A DNA stretch of 64,000 nt from Dichomitus squalens LYAD-421 SS1 (GCF_000275845.1 NW_006766890.1:313042-377041), one strand, 5' to 3'. Shown: positions 1 to 12,614, counted from the first letter of the stretch. A program made the numbers and translations. Notes: a model not told the origin generated them from the letters alone.

Positions 1-393
1 CCTTTCTCATATCCATCTGCTCTATCGCACCCCGTGGGCTTTGGTTCTAAGGGGACGCCTGGGAGGCTGCTTGGGCACTGTACGGCTGAGAAGTGCTCGA
101 AGGACGCGGTTAGGTTCGCGAAGGTTAGTAGACGCTGGACATGCCTGCCTTCCATATTGAGAAAAGACAGAGCACGTGGACGACGTTTGAGCTGCAGTCG
201 CCCAGACGCCCGGCTCCAAACCGAGCTTGTTTCGCTTGCTCTGTTGCTTCGCTTTCGCCTCTCCTCCCTCCGGGGTCTCCCCTTTCGTCCGTGTCGGTGA
301 ACTAGTAGGTTTGTATTGCTCAGCTTCCACCTTAGAAACTACTGAGCGCTGTCTGCTCTGCAGGTGTACGCGGTCTTACAGCTTGCCGTCATC
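1..393. promoter_or_regulatory. Upstream region of ALE1, no gene supported
   Basis: I see no gene here. Short open frames exist on both strands but none has a recognisable domain or splice pattern. The stretch next to position 394 should hold the promoter and 5' leader of the acyltransferase gene; I could not pick out a convincing TATA box. The first bases may belong to the end of a gene outside the window. Confidence 0.4.
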
Positions 394-2488
394 ATGGATG
401 CGCTGTTTGAGCCAATTGCGGAGGCCACTGGCGGTTCCATAGACCAGATCAAGGTGCGCACATCTACACCTTCTTCCTCCCGCCGCTGTTAACCTTCACT
501 TGCGTTCAGCTCATTGCATGTCTTCTGTTCTCATATCCTCTCGGCAGCGTCTACATCCGTATACCCTCATCACATCCTGAGCTCAAACACATCTTCAGCA
601 TTCTCGTTACCTTCTTCTACCTCATCCCAGTACTTGGTCTATGGGGAGGCGCGATACAACTTTTGGTCAGCGTTCTTGCGACATATTACATGGCGCAGAG
701 GATAGAGAGGCCGTCAATGCCTTGGCTTGTCTTTATGTGAGCGTTCTCAAATTGCTCCTCTGGTCTTGACTGTTCTTAGTCGAATGTTGTTCAGTTTTAC
801 AATGGGACACTTGACGATAAAGTGTGTGACCATGTGTCTCACCTGAGTTCTATCCTGACCTTAGTGTTAGCCACATCATACGAACGTACATCGAGGCAGG
901 CTACGATACCATGGAGATCTCTGGACCTCAGATGGTCTTGACCATGAAGTTGACTACTTTTGCATGGAATATTTGGGATGGCAGGAGACCGTCCGAAGTG
1001 CGCTCTCGTTTGCGTCGTGCCCGTCTATTGTACTGATCTATGACGCAGGACTTGGACAAGTGGCAAACTGAGCAACGCGTCGTAGAGTACCCTTCGCTGC
1101 TAGAGTTCCTCGGATACGCGTGGGTCAAGAACATTTTTCGAAGGCTGGGCACAGCATTGACCATCTATGCAGATTCTACTTTCCTGGATTCCTCGTCGGT
1201 CCATACCTTACCTACAACGAATACCAGGCGCTCGTCACCGGCTCTCTGTACAAGGCTGCGGAGCAGCGCGAGTGGTCAGCTGTGAACGAGACCAGCCATC
1301 TCACCAAGCGTCTTGTTCCCCACGGGCGAAAGCGGGTCGCTTTCAAGAAGATGTTCATTGGGCTCATCTTCTTGGCACTTTACGTCCTGTTCTACCCCGA
1401 GTTGAACTACGGCATCACTATCGAGGACGAGTTTGAGTCGAGGCGTTTGCTCTCTCGGTAGGTTGCACTACTGCATCTCGTGTATAAGGGCTGATTGGGA
1501 CTGGCGTATCTAGGATTATTTTGCTCCAGTTCTGTGGTTTCTTTGAGAGGACCAAGTACTACGCCGTCTGGACGCTGACGGAGGTTAGTATCTCACCTCA
1601 CTTCACACTGGTCATGACAATAATCAACCGTGGCATCTCTATAGGGCGCTTCGATACAGACGGGCTTGGGTTTCACGGGCTACACAGAGTCTGGAAGCAC
1701 AAAATGGGAGGGCGCGGCGAACGTGAACGTCATGAACATCGAGTTTGCAGAGAACACCAAAGTCCTCCTCGACTCTTGGAACATGAAGACTAACATCTGG
1801 CTCCGCGAATGCGTCTACAAGCGTGTCACTCCCAAGGGCAAGAAGCCCGGATTCCGTAGCAGTCTGGCCACGTTCGCGACGAGCGCGTTCTGGGTACGTC
1901 CCTCCGCTTCAACTGCCCCGTTGGCAGAGATGCATGCTGATGCGACGACCTCCGCTCGCCCTGCAGCACGGCATCGCCCCAGGCTACTACCTCTCCTTCT
2001 TCTTCTACGCCTTCGTCCAGACCACCGGCCGCCTCGCGCGGAGCTACCTCCGCCCACTCGTCCTCCCCGCCAACTACGTCGCCCAGCGCGGGGCGCCGCC
2101 GCCCCCCCAGACGCGCAAGAAGCAGCTGTACGACGTGCTCGGGGTGATCACGACCGTGATGCTCACCAACTACGGCACGCTGCCGTTCATGCTGCTCAAC
2201 ATCGACGACTCGTTCGTCGCGTGGAACAACGTCGTCTGGTACGGGCACTTCGTCGTCGCCGGCGCGCTCGTCTTCTTCTACATGGGCGGGAGCACGCTCC
2301 TCACGCAGGTGCAGGCGGTCCGGGTGAAGCAGGCGGGGTACCAGATGGAGCGGGACGAGATCAACAGGAGCGTGAGGAGCCTGCCGGGCACCCCTGTGAA
2401 GGCGCTGACGTTGCCGCCGGTGGACGAGGCGGCGCGGGCGTTGGAGAAGGAGCTGGCGAAGGAGCTGGCGGGCGGCCAAGGGAAGTGA
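394..2488 (+). CDS. ALE1: Lysophospholipid acyltransferase, MBOAT family (Ale1/Lpt1-like)
   Basis: Acyl-CoA-dependent acyltransferase that re-acylates lysophospholipids in the ER membrane (Lands cycle). I resolve nine exons (394-453, 510-736, 795-821, 871-997, 1049-1119, 1173-1457, 1514-1583, 1645-1893, 1967-2488), giving 545 aa in frame throughout, close to the family length. The N-terminus carries several hydrophobic segments. The MBOAT signatures are clear: NIWLRECVYKR near residue 340 with the conserved Asn, and the catalytic His in FWHGIAPGYY at residue 373, exactly at the last exon junction. More membrane helices follow, and the tail is Glu/Lys-rich (EKELAKEL). The ATG at 394 begins the hydrophobic N-terminus. 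Family assignment is firm; preference among lyso-PC, lyso-PE and lyso-PA cannot be told. Confidence 0.92.
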
Positions 2489-2925
2489 TGGGTCCGCGAG
2501 GGGGTTGCTTCATCTTATTGTACAGAGAGAGTACTGTAAACGCTTCCGTTTGGTTACGACGATTGCAATGCTATCACGACACACTCCGCGCTGCTGGCGA
2601 GAGCTCGTTCTATACTGAGGGCTTTGCGTCTGGTTGCGCATCTCATCTAGTTGTAGCTTATTCCCGCCCGCCTGACAACGATGGCTTGCTTAGCCAGCCC
2701 TCCTACGCTCGATGTGCCCGAAATGAAGGCAAACTTCGTCCATGCACCTCCATAACCGAACTCCAATTGATGTCGCAGTCTCTCACCTAAGTACTGCACT
2801 GACGAGGGGTGACTGCCGGCGTAGTCACGTGCCATGGCTTGTAGCACGGCGTCTCGCTTTCCATACAAGTCAGCACTTCCACCCGCTCAGGACAGCCGGC
2901 AGCCCTTACACTCCCTCACGTAGCT
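2489..2925. promoter_or_regulatory. Intergenic: ALE1 3' region and TAF9 promoter
   Basis: Tandem spacing of 437 bases between two plus-strand genes. It should contain the ALE1 3' UTR and the TAF9 promoter. I see no additional gene and no clear TATA box. Confidence 0.4.
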
Positions 2926-3837
2926 ATGTCACGAACAGCGGTCGCAGACACAATTCCTCCTACTGCACGTGGTATTGCGCTGCTCCTCGCATCCACACCG
3001 ACAGTCCAGGACGCACAGCCCGGAGTTCTACATCAGCTACTGGAGTTCTCCAACCGGTACACCGCGCAAGTGCTCTCTGACGCGCTCGTGTACGCCGAAC
3101 ACGCGGGGCGATCAGGGAAGGTCGAGATGGAGGACGTTGTGCTTGCCGTCCAGGCTCGCGTAGGCTGGGAGTTTGGTGGCCGCGTTCCAAAGGAGGTGCG
3201 TCTGCGTCCGCGTTCTCATATACCTCGTCCCTCCATCCTTCTTTGCCACTCTCGCGATGAATACGCCGTCAGTCTTTCGATCCGCCTTCACGAATGCTGA
3301 CTCGTTGCGCGTGCCCAGTATATGCTCTCCCTCGCGACGCAAACCAACGCCGTCCCGCTCCCCTCCGTGCCCGAGGTGTACGGCGTCCGCCTGCCGCCCG
3401 CGCACGAATGCCTCACCGCCGTCGACTTCGACCTCGTGCCCAACAAACCTCCCCCAGGGGTGAAGCTCTACGACGAAGACGTCGAGGAAGTCGAGGAAAG
3501 CGAGTCCGACGAGGACGAGGACATGGAGCCCGCCCCGCTCCCACACCCCACTTCCCACTCGTCCCAACCACAGACGCAGCAGCAGCAGCATGCACACTTA
3601 CCGCCGGTGGTCGGCGCGGCGCACACGCCGTCGGACGTGGACATGCTCACGCCGGGAGGCGCGCCACCCGACGAGGGCAGCGAGGTGGAGGAGGATGACG
3701 GCTTGTTTGCTGGGGGCGACGAGGAGGAGGAAGAAAGCGGGGATGAGGCCATGGAGGACGTTACTGCGTCGGGAGCGGGTGAAGCGTCTACAAATGGTGT
3801 GAAACGGAAGCTGGTAGAAGAGGACGACTACGACTAG
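2926..3837 (+). CDS. TAF9: TAF9, histone-fold subunit of TFIID and SAGA
   Basis: Histone-fold protein that pairs with TAF6 in TFIID and SAGA and acts in the nucleus in RNA polymerase II initiation. Two exons (2926-3195 and 3319-3837) give 262 aa. Residues about 8-85 form the histone fold, with QPGVLHQLLEFSNRY as the first helices, then VLSDALVYAEHAG and VEMEDVVLAVQARVG. After the intron comes the conserved region with PNKPPPGVKLYDEDVE, followed by an acidic low-complexity tail with a short Gln run and Asp/Glu blocks, and a basic KRK near the end. The fold is at the N-terminus as in other TAF9 proteins; the long acidic tail is common in fungi. Confidence 0.88.
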
Positions 3838-4088
3838 TCGTGCGGGTCATCCTTGGTAGTGGTTTTATTTGCTCGGACACACACTGCATGCGGATATATG
3901 ACATGTTGTATAGTAGTGTATGATGCATGGTAGACAGTAATGGAGTATATCTAGATACAAAACGAAGAGAATATCCCGTCTGGACGTATAAGCATAGTGG
4001 ACAAAACAAGCGTATAGCTGTGGGTTATCAAACGAAGCAATGAAAGGGACTGCTAGTCCCGGGCACGCAATGATTAGTATCGCATATA

Positions 4089-5801
4089 TCACTGCAGGGG
4101 CGGGACCTCAGAGAGAACGTCAGTCAGAGCACGCGGCCATTGTTTCGCGAGGATAGCGAAGAGCAGGACGAGTAGAGCGACAATGAAGAGCAACCATGTG
4201 CCCCACGCTAACAACAGCTACGTCAGAGATAGTTGAAGTGTACGGAAGATGAGGCAGCGGACTTACAAGTAGCCCCAAGTCCTACAGGAATGGTCGCGAC
4301 ACGAATGGTGTTATCTGCGCTGCCCGAGACGAGGATGTCAGAGTGTGGGCTGAAGCGAAGTGTGGTTGGAGGGAACTCGTGCGCCTTCAGTATCGTCAAC
4401 AGTGGCTACATAGCGGAATTAATCAGTTCTTGGCTGAAGTGAATAATTACTTCTAATGACATACGGCAAGAGACTGAGCATCGAGTACTCCGACAGTCAG
4501 GTCGGAGGATCCAAAAGCGAGTAGCTTCCCGTCAGGACTGCTCGGAAGTTAGCCGGCGAAGTGAATGTTCACCAACACAATGAATCGATCGCACCTGACA
4601 TCGAAGCATGTTACGCCGCGATCGCTGATTTGACGGACCTTCGTGGCTGTCCAGGTGTCCGTGTTCCACTTGACGACGAAAGCGCGTCGTGGTGACGATT
4701 TACTTCGCGTCTTTGGCGGTACAGTATTTGACACTGTGTATAACGTTTTCTCGTCCGAGGGGTGAAATCTACGTGGTTATGAGGGCGCATCAGCACGTAT
4801 GTGTCCAGGTCACGGGGGGATTGTCGCTCACCTAACCGCACGGAAGCTGCTTCCGGCGTCCTTCCCTGGTAGCGTAGGTCTATCTATGGTGTGTAGGAGC
4901 TCTGATGATATGGATCGGCTATCCTTCGACTTCTCCGCAGTGTCTCCTTCTGCTTCGGATGGAAGCGCGTAGACAAGGAGGTTTACGGTGGTTGCCACGA
5001 CTAACTAGAGCGTACGTGAGTATGAGAAGCGACACAATCCACAGAGTACTTACTGTACTCGACGAGAATGCCGCATCGTACATTTCGCCTTTTTCCAGGT
5101 GGATTGGGGTGGCAACGGGGGTAAGCGAAGGGTAGTGTAGGACAGAGAGCTAAGCGGACGTTAGGAACAGGCGATCCGGTACACGCGAATAGGGACTGAC
5201 GTCGCGCGTGCCACCGACAGCGAGATATTTGCCGTTGGGAGAGAAGACAGTAACTTTCTGGACGAATATGAGGTCAATGCTGGCATGAGCAAGATAGTGG
5301 ACTCACCTGGAAGTCATCATCCTCACCGTTGAGCTGAATCGTACTACAGGCATCTGAAAACGATATCCTATCGTCTTGTTGAGTTATGCACGAGGAGCGG
5401 GGATAACGGGGTGACGCACTTGTTCTCCTTCACACTGTACACGCGACAGTTCCGGTTTGGACCGCTCTTCAGCGCGTCCTCGGAGCTGTTGATGCCTCCA
5501 ACTATCTCGCTGCGCGATGGGTGAGCGGCCATACTCATGGGAGCATCCTCGCCGCTCGCCAGCTCCAGCTCGTTGAGCAGCTCCAGTCTGCTATCTCCCT
5601 CAATACGGTAGAGCCGCTAACATGCGCCGTGGTCAGGAGAGCCGTGTAGAGACGCAAGCAGTCATGACATACCAGCTTGTTCTTGATGCCTGTCTTTGAC
5701 TGGCCACCTCCTCCCCCAAGGACGAACTCGTTCGGCGAGACAAACGCGGAGGAGTACACGGGAAAAGAGGGCAGCGGATGTGAAGTGTGCTTCGTCCTCA
5801 T
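4089..5801 (-). CDS. SEC12: Sec12-type guanine nucleotide exchange factor for Sar1
   Basis: ER membrane protein that loads Sar1 with GTP and so starts COPII vesicle formation. It is a WD40 beta-propeller in about seven exons. Exon 1 (start 5801) contains VLGGGGGQSKTGIKNKL, the Gly-rich stretch equivalent to the potassium-binding K-loop region of Sec12. Near the C-terminus are FPPTTLRFSPHSDILVSG and SADNTIRVATIP, a typical last blade. The protein ends with one hydrophobic helix (WGTWLLFIVALLVLLFAIL) and a short tail of about 18 residues, the expected single-pass ER anchor with a lumenal end. The ATG at 5801 is the one directly before the first blade. It diverges from the NIPA gene. Confidence 0.87.
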
Positions 5802-6182
5802 GGCTGTGGTCGCTTGTGGGGGCCTTCAGATGCGCGTATGCCGTCGCGTGGAGCCAGCAGGACCACCAAGAGGAAGTCAAGGGTAGAAAGGCCGAGCGAG
5901 ATCTGGCGGGCGAGGGTAGGAGGTTGGCGAAAGCTGCCTGATGGCATCCACGGACGCGCGCGCCTGCTCTCGGCTGCGGCCCGGACTGCCGGGAGAGCCG
6001 CATCGGGATGGCAGAAAGTGTGGCTGCCGCCGCGCTCCTCGCAGTCGTCGCTCTTCCTCCTGGACACCACCAGCCCCACCTAACTTATGTTCGCCCTCAC
6101 CTAGTTTGTGTCTCTCGCGCACGCTTGCTTTGCACCTTGTGTATACCCCATCCTATACTCCGGGTCAGGTTGCTACATAGCT
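5802..6182. promoter_or_regulatory. Divergent promoter between SEC12 and NIPA genes
   Basis: A 381-base spacer between divergent start codons, so it must hold the promoters of both. Open frames cross it on both strands but look like GC-rich chance frames. I see no clear TATA box or repeat. Confidence 0.5.
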
Positions 6183-8669
6183 ATGCACGTTCCTCGCCAT
6201 CTATTGCGCGGCCTTGATGACCTTCCAGGCGGCATCGATCTTCCACAAATATCTACCTCGACGGCCGCAGGAATTAGTGCCGCTGTAGCTGGAAACATTC
6301 TAATCTCCCTCGCCCTCAATTGCCAGAAGCTCGCACATAGACGTCTCGAGCGCGAGCGCGAACAGGCCGCAAACGCCCCGCAGCCATTGAAACCCACGCA
6401 CTCCAATGGCCACCTCCCTTCCGCGTCTTCAGACGAAGTCACCCCGACTGCCTCACCGTTACCCACCGCCGCGGTGCTGGAGACCGAACCTTTGCTGCCG
6501 GAAGCTGACGGCTTGGTTGCGGAAAGTCCTAAGCCAGGCAGGAGCTGGTTCTTCTTGCGCAGGAAGGCGTTCCGAAATCAGGCTTACGATGCTGAATCCT
6601 CTCATCTTGCCGGTACGCACGCCCTCATGCCTGTCGAGGTCGTTCGGGTCACACCCGACGGCTCGGGACTGCATGAGGAGCAGAAACATGCCCGTCAAGA
6701 TGCCGCTGAGAGCGACTATCTGCGCTCGAAGCTATGGTGTGCTCTATCCGTTCTCTGTCCTATGACGCGCGCATCTCAACGTTCGCAAGGTGGTTTGGAT
6801 TCTTGCTCATGAACCTAGGGGAGACAGGTAACTTTATCTCCTACGCTTTCGCGCCCGCGTCTGTGGTGGCGCCATTGGGAACAGTACGTCCGAGATGCAC
6901 ATTCGTAGCCTGTCGAATGACGTCAATCAATTTACCAGTTTGCTCTTATCGCGAACTGTATTTTCGCGCCTCTCATGCTCAAGGAGCGATTCCGGAAGGT
7001 CAGCAAACATTTTCATCAGATATCGCGTCCCCGCCGACTGTCATTTTAGCGCGACTTCTTCGGCATCATCATTGCGATTCTGGGAGCGGTTACTGTTGTG
7101 CTTTCAACGGACCCGTCCGATACGCGACTCGGTCCAAAGGGACTTATAGCGGCCATCACGACGCGTCCCTTTGAAATCTATGCTGTCACATATGCTGTAG
7201 GCATCGTAATCTTGTCAGGCCTGTCAGAAGGGCCGGCAGGCAAACGCTACGTGTTTGTGGACGTAGGATTATGTGCTCTCTTCGGTATTTCCAACAGTTT
7301 CTTTGAACCTTACTGGATGAGGATATTGATATGTCATACAGGAGGGTTTACAGTCCTGTCTACGAAGGCCGTCTCTACGCTACTGACAATGGAGTGGTTT
7401 GCAATATTCAAGGAGTGGATCACCTATCCCGTGATTGCGGTGCGTGTCCAGCAATGTGCATCATGTTAACAGCTCATTTATCGTGGCAGGTGCTTCTCAT
7501 TACCGGAGTGGGACAAATCCGCTACCTCAATCGCGCCCTCATGCGCTTCGACAGCAAGGTAGGTCACACATACCAACCTTTTTATGCCACCGTCAATCAG
7601 CATCCCTCAACGTCTGATTCCACAGGTCGTGGTACCTACTCAATTCGTGACCTTCAACCTCTCTGCCATCGTTGGCTCCGCGATTCTCTACGGCGACTTC
7701 AAGAAGGCGACATTCCACCAGCTCGTGACCTTCCTCTACGGCTGCGGAGCGACCTTCCTCGGCGTCTTCATCATCGCCTGGGCACCCGTGCGTCCCTCGT
7801 CCGATCCGGAAGAAGAAGAAGACGGAGCAGGGGCAGACGACGATGCCGACACCGATCCGACGTCCGCCGAGACCCTCACCATCTTTAGTCCCGTCTCTAG
7901 TACTAGCCCCTTGGGAGCGGACAACGCAAGCACCATTCCTGCCCCAGCCTACGGCAGCGTCCGTATAGCCAGAAGCAGCCTCTCGCGGCGATCCCGTCCT
8001 ACACTCGCCGTGCCCGACAGCGGCGCGAGCGGGTCGGAGTCGGGCACGTCCCCCGTCCTCCGCAACCGGCACAGCATCGTGAGCCTCTACGGCTTCTCCC
8101 CAGCACAGGTGCGCATACGTCCTTTGCCTCCTGCCCAGCGTGTTCATCTGGCTAATCCATCCTCGGTCTCCCTTTCCTTTTTCCATTGGGCCCCTCGTCA
8201 CCTTGTTTGGTTTGTCTTGGGGGCACACCCGCCGGTGGCCATATAGCGCGTGCTGCTGATCAGCTCCTCGCCCCCGGACGAGGTCTTCGTCCGCCCGAAC
8301 CTCGACCCCGAGCGTGAACGCGACCCCAACGCGAGCCCCGAGTCGCTCGGCCGCCGGCGTGCGATCAGCTGGCTCGACGAGAGCTTCTCCGCGCGCTCCT
8401 CCTCTGCGCATTCGCAATCGCACTTACAGTCGAGTCCGAGGCGCGGCGCCCGGTACGGCGCTACTACTACTACTACTACGACGACGACGACGACGACGAC
8501 GAGGGGGACGACGGCTAGCTCGTCCGTTGCGGCGTCGCGTGAGACGAGCCGGGTGCGCCCCGCGCAGGACAGGACACGATCGAAGACGAGTGACAGTGTA
8601 AGCAGCAGATCCCGGACAGATAGCGAGAGCAGGAGTAGGAGCTCGGGTTCGGCTGACCGCTTTCGTTAA
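6183..8669 (+). CDS. NIPA-family magnesium transporter (DUF803)
   Basis: Multi-pass membrane protein of the NIPA/DUF803 family, proposed Mg2+ transporters. The N-terminus has a hydrophobic segment (GISAAVAGNILISLALNCQK) and then an insert of roughly 150 polar residues before the core resumes. The core shows NLGETGNFISYAFAPASVV, the family hallmark, followed by VVAPLGT, GLCALFG, STKAVSTLL and VTFNLSAIVGSAILYGDF. The last helix (FLYGCGATFLGVFIIAWAP) is followed by a long Ser/Pro/acidic cytosolic tail, split by one intron, with a run of 13 Thr encoded by a microsatellite. At least six exons. The ATG at 6183 is the first before the hydrophobic start. Tail and N-terminal insert are much longer than in animal NIPA proteins. 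The transported ion is inferred from family only. Confidence 0.82.
8463..8501 (+). repeat. Trinucleotide microsatellite (ACT)5(ACG)8 in NIPA tail
   Basis: Five ACT units followed by eight ACG units, in frame and coding 13 consecutive threonines in the cytosolic tail of the NIPA-type protein. Both units code Thr, so the peptide is homopolymeric although the DNA repeat changes unit halfway. Confidence 0.95.
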
Positions 8670-9708
8670 AGTCTCCAACATGAAGCGTTGACCGGTGGAT
8701 CCCTCAGTGGCGTTGCGGCGGCGGGAAAGCATCTGTTAGTGAGTGCTGTGTAGAGTGGAACATATAATCGATAGCTTCGCAATGGGACTAAGTATGAATA
8801 GAACAGGCTGGCCGACGTAGCAGGGATGTAGAATGTTAACGGCCTATGTACTGAAACCACTCCTATTGCCATTGGACATTTCAGACAACTGAGAGCATAA
8901 ATCGAGCAATGTAAGTAGTGCTAAGGTGTGCTTATGCGCGTGAGACGAGCTATGACGTGAGTGCCCTGCGCACGGTGCACCATCAGCTTCGGTATCATCA
9001 GTAACCATCCATCTGACGGCGTGGTGGTTGGTATTCGTATGGTAATGGTATATCGGGGCCTGATACATCACAATCCGTCAGGCACGCTCTTCCAAACTGC
9101 GACCAGCTGCAGATCCTCCGCCTCGTAGCGGGTATGTACGAGTGTCGAGTCCGAGTCCATGTGTCGAAAGCGGATGCAGATGCAACGAGTAGTAAGATGT
9201 GCAGCGGAGTCCAGTCCAATCCGGTCGAGATGTATGCAAACACCAACGAGGGTGCAATACCGACAGTATGTAAGATATGTGCGACGCAATGTGAATCATC
9301 ATAGTTACAAATAACCAAGCGACCAAAGCTAGATGAATGTGGGGGAGATACGACGGGAAGAGATGACAGCACAGAAGACAGCATCTGGGACGCTGGGGTA
9401 TACCGATACCTATGCCGCACAGCCGGCAAGAGGCCAGACATCGAAGAAAGCTCGGCCGACCTCTCGCCATGCGGGCAGCACTAACACCCTCTCACGCTCA
9501 ACCGTATTGACGCTTCCATGATCCCCAAAATCTCCGGCCCAAGAGGACCAGTCTAGCAAGACCACTGAATATAACACCCTGCTGCCCATCGAAGAAAGGA
9601 AAAGGTGGACGAGGAAAAACAGGTTGAACTCCTCCAAACCAACGTACACGACGTTCTGCGGACATCCATGACGTGATGATGAAGCATGGTGAGGGGCGAG
9701 GTCGGGGC
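8670..9708. other. Convergent intergenic region, no gene seen
   Basis: About 1 kb between the 3' ends of the NIPA gene (+) and the unrecognised membrane protein gene (-). Open frames here are short, overlap on both strands and lack domains. It probably holds two 3' UTRs; I see nothing else. Confidence 0.45.
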
Positions 9709-10836
9709 CTATGCGGCGACCTCAGGGCGGACCTCCTCCTTGGGTGTATCGTTATCATTGCCCTCCTTGGGCGCGAGTTCCTCCACAACGATGAATGAAC
9801 GCGAGCTAGTCGCGCCGGTGGGGGCCCACAATGCGCGAAGGTTCCAAAATCCGGCGGTCGAAGGCTCCTCGGTCGTATCTTGGGCATCCGCTCTTCCACC
9901 AACGCCGAAGACGTCCATGTTACCAGTGTGGGAGAGGGAAGAGACGTCGATATCGTTGTCAGGAATGATTCCGAACTGAAGATGAGGGTGGTTGGTCGCG
10001 ATGCGATGAATCACGACGTGGGATGCCATGATGAACAGGAGGAGGAAAAGGAGGATGATCGTGCGGATGCGGCCCCTCAAAGAGAAAGAGTTGTTCCCAT
10101 CGTTGAATGTGGTCTTGAACGGCGTCTGCGGGAGCTGTATCTGAGAGGGCAGATACGAGCGGAACGACGGTACCAGGGAGCTCAAGCGCTGTGAAAAAGT
10201 AGGGCTTGGCGGAGGTGCGATGAATGCGATGAAGAACTTGCTCTCGAAGACGGGGGAAGACGGGGTCACGATGATGGCAGGGAGTTCAGACTTTTCGTCA
10301 ACCAAAGGCTTGCTGAGGTCTGTGGTTGCCAGGCACCGATTGGGTAAGCATGCGTCAGGCACAGACAGTTTGGCATATTGCACGTACCCAACGGGGCGGG
10401 GATGAGCGTGTAGTCGAGCCTCTGAGGGAGACGGTTGAGACGAGGGGCTACACCGTGAAATTCATCGTAGGCGGTGAGATAGCGACTGTGAGCTCTCGAC
10501 TTCCTGCGGTGGGGCATAGAAGTGGACGGGAAGGAGACTCACGGGAGCGACGCATACTCGTAAATGGAGTATAAATAATACACGAGCTGAGAAGGCGAAG
10601 GTATGAACTCTATGGAGTGGCGCTTTTGCGGAAATTGCAGGGAGCTCTAAAGCCGGGGGGTCGAGCCTAGAGCCGGTTGCGAGAAAAGAGCGTGGGGATG
10701 AAAAGAGAGTGGGTTACTGAGACTAACAGCGAGGCGCGAGGGGGTCGGCGACGTCGTAGACAGTAAAGGCGACGACGGCGAGGACAGCAGAGACGAGGGA
10801 CTGAGGAAAGAGGATGCAGAAGGCGAGACCGCCCAT
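9709..10836 (-). CDS. Unrecognised membrane protein, N-terminus uncertain
   Basis: I do not recognise this family. From the 3' side, exons join in frame through YDEFHGVAPRLNRLPQRLDY, the region with SPVFESKFFIAF, and a strong membrane helix (TIILLFLLLFIMASHVVIH), ending in an acidic tail that closes at 9709. An upstream exon contains SIEFIPSPSQLVYYLYSIY. The first exon is unclear. The frame from ATG 10836 is hydrophobic (MGGLAFCILFPQSLVSAVL) but does not splice in phase with exon 2. The overlapping frame from ATG 10892 does splice in phase but is Ser-rich low complexity. The gene diverges from the WDR89-like gene with only about 140 bases between starts, so they may share a promoter. Existence is well supported by the exon series; function is unknown. 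Confidence 0.5.
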
Positions 10837-10975
10837 CGCTGGCCCTGTCCTCCCAGCGCCTGTCGCTGCGTTACGTAATCCACCATGCTCATTGTGACAA
10901 CCGATCACTGCACAGAACTTTATTTGCGGCACGGTTAAGATCTCAGACGTCTCTGCCTGCGATCGCGATATTCCA

Positions 10976-12614
10976 ATGTCTCTCCTCGACGCATCAACAT
11001 ACAGGTCATCGTCGACGCCTCTGAGTACTGCAAAGCTCCCAGCTGAGGCCTACGTGCTCTTGATTGCCTCGCTACCCTCTTCCTACGCTGCCGCTGCTTC
11101 TTCTCCTTCAAACGCCATCCACTTCTTCGACAAGGAACGCCTCCGAAACGTGCAGACGCTGCAGGGCCACGCATCCTCCATCACGACCCTCAGATCTGTG
11201 CCGAACGTTGCCAACGCTGTCACTCACGCCCTTGTCTCATCAGGCAAGGACGGCACAGTCCGTGTCTGGGACGAGCGCGCTGGCTCTGCCGCCCTCCGCT
11301 GTGAGCCTCCGACCCACTCCTCTGACCGAGATGTACCTACGACTCAATGGAGAATATGATGCCCTTTACTTCTGCCATCTGCTTCCGCGCTCAACAACAA
11401 TGCGACAAATGCCTGATGGCCCCCGTGTTGGGCGTGTATAAATTATCATCACCGCCAGTGACTGCATCAACCGCCGGGGGTGTGCACGGACTGCTCTCCT
11501 GTGACGTCTCCGTTGACGGATTGACCATCGCCGCCGGCACCGATCTGCATGGCGAGGACGCATCCATCTTGTACTGGTAAGGCATGAATCCACAACGCGC
11601 AGTATCGCCGTACGTGCGCTCACGCGTGTAGATCGTTCACTCATTCGCGTTCCGCCTTTCCAGGGACCCGCGCAGTCCAGCTGCGCCCTTGCGGACACAT
11701 TCGTCCACGCATGCAGATGACATCACCGCGGTGCACTTCTACCGGCCCTCGGCGTTTTCGACATCAGGCAATGGAAATGTATTATTGTCGGTGTCGTCGG
11801 ACGGTCTCGTGTGCACATCAAATGCCATCGAGTCCGACGAGGACGAGGCTGGTCTGCATGTGGGAAACTGGGGCTGCAGCATTGCGCAAGCAGGCTGGCT
11901 GCACGACCGTGCAGGCAGACCCGGCATATGGGCGGCCAGCGATATGGAAACCTTCAGCGTCTGGACTGGCGAGGTTCGTCTGGAACCCTGCGGCCGACGC
12001 GGACTGCACTGACAGAAGACGCTCCTCATAATCAGCTCGATCGCCTCCAAGACGTCGACATCCGACAGCCCTCCGTGCACAGACAAGACCTCACCTGGGT
12101 GACCGACTACCTGATCGGCTGCCACGCCACCGCAAATCCCCTCGGGGAAGCGGACAACGATCTATGCGTGTTCGCCGGTTCAAACGAGTGCGTCCCTGTC
12201 CATCCTCTCACGCCCGAGGGCTGCGTACTAACTCCGTTGGACCTTGTATCAATCAATAGGGGTGACGTTGCGCTGATCACTCGACCGACTTTCGCGGATC
12301 CCAGTGCCCCCTGGGTCCTGCAGCGTACATGGATGACAGGTCATATTGGAGTGGTTCGGGCTGCGCTGTGGGATGAAAGAGTGAGACGCCTCTCCATTTG
12401 AACCGGGGACTGTATGAATCTGTGCTGACGAACTGGGCATCACTAGAACAACGTCCTTCTCACCGGCGGCGAGGACTCTAAGTTGCACGTTTGGAATGCC
12501 CCCGCAGCAACGCCTGAAATCATATCTCTGGGCAAATCAAAACGGATCAACGACGTCGATCCCATGGACGTCGACGAAGACGGCGATTCCAACCGCAAAA
12601 AGAGGCGGGCTTGA
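10976..12614 (+). CDS. WD40 repeat protein resembling WDR89
   Basis: WD40 beta-propeller, probably a nuclear or nucleolar scaffold; its partners cannot be read from sequence. Visible blades include LQGHASSITTLRSVP with SSGKDGTVRVWDERAG, then DVSVDGLTIAAGTDL ending DASILYWDPRSP, then DDITAVHFYRPSAF with LLSVSSDGLVC, then WMTGHIGVVRAALWDE with LLTGGEDSKLHVW. The spacing and the acidic SNAIESDEDEAG insert after the Asp-Gly-Leu-Val blade fit the WDR89 subfamily. The C-terminus carries an acidic stretch followed by NRKKRRA, a plausible nuclear localisation signal. About five or six exons. It diverges from the membrane protein gene upstream. The WD40 fold is certain; the WDR89 name is probable. Confidence 0.75.

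Noticed and set aside
1666..2790. 374-codon plus-strand frame
   Set aside because: It reads through the intron at 1894-1966 and then continues in the wrong frame of the ALE1 last exon; after the intron it is Pro/Arg/Ala-rich noise.
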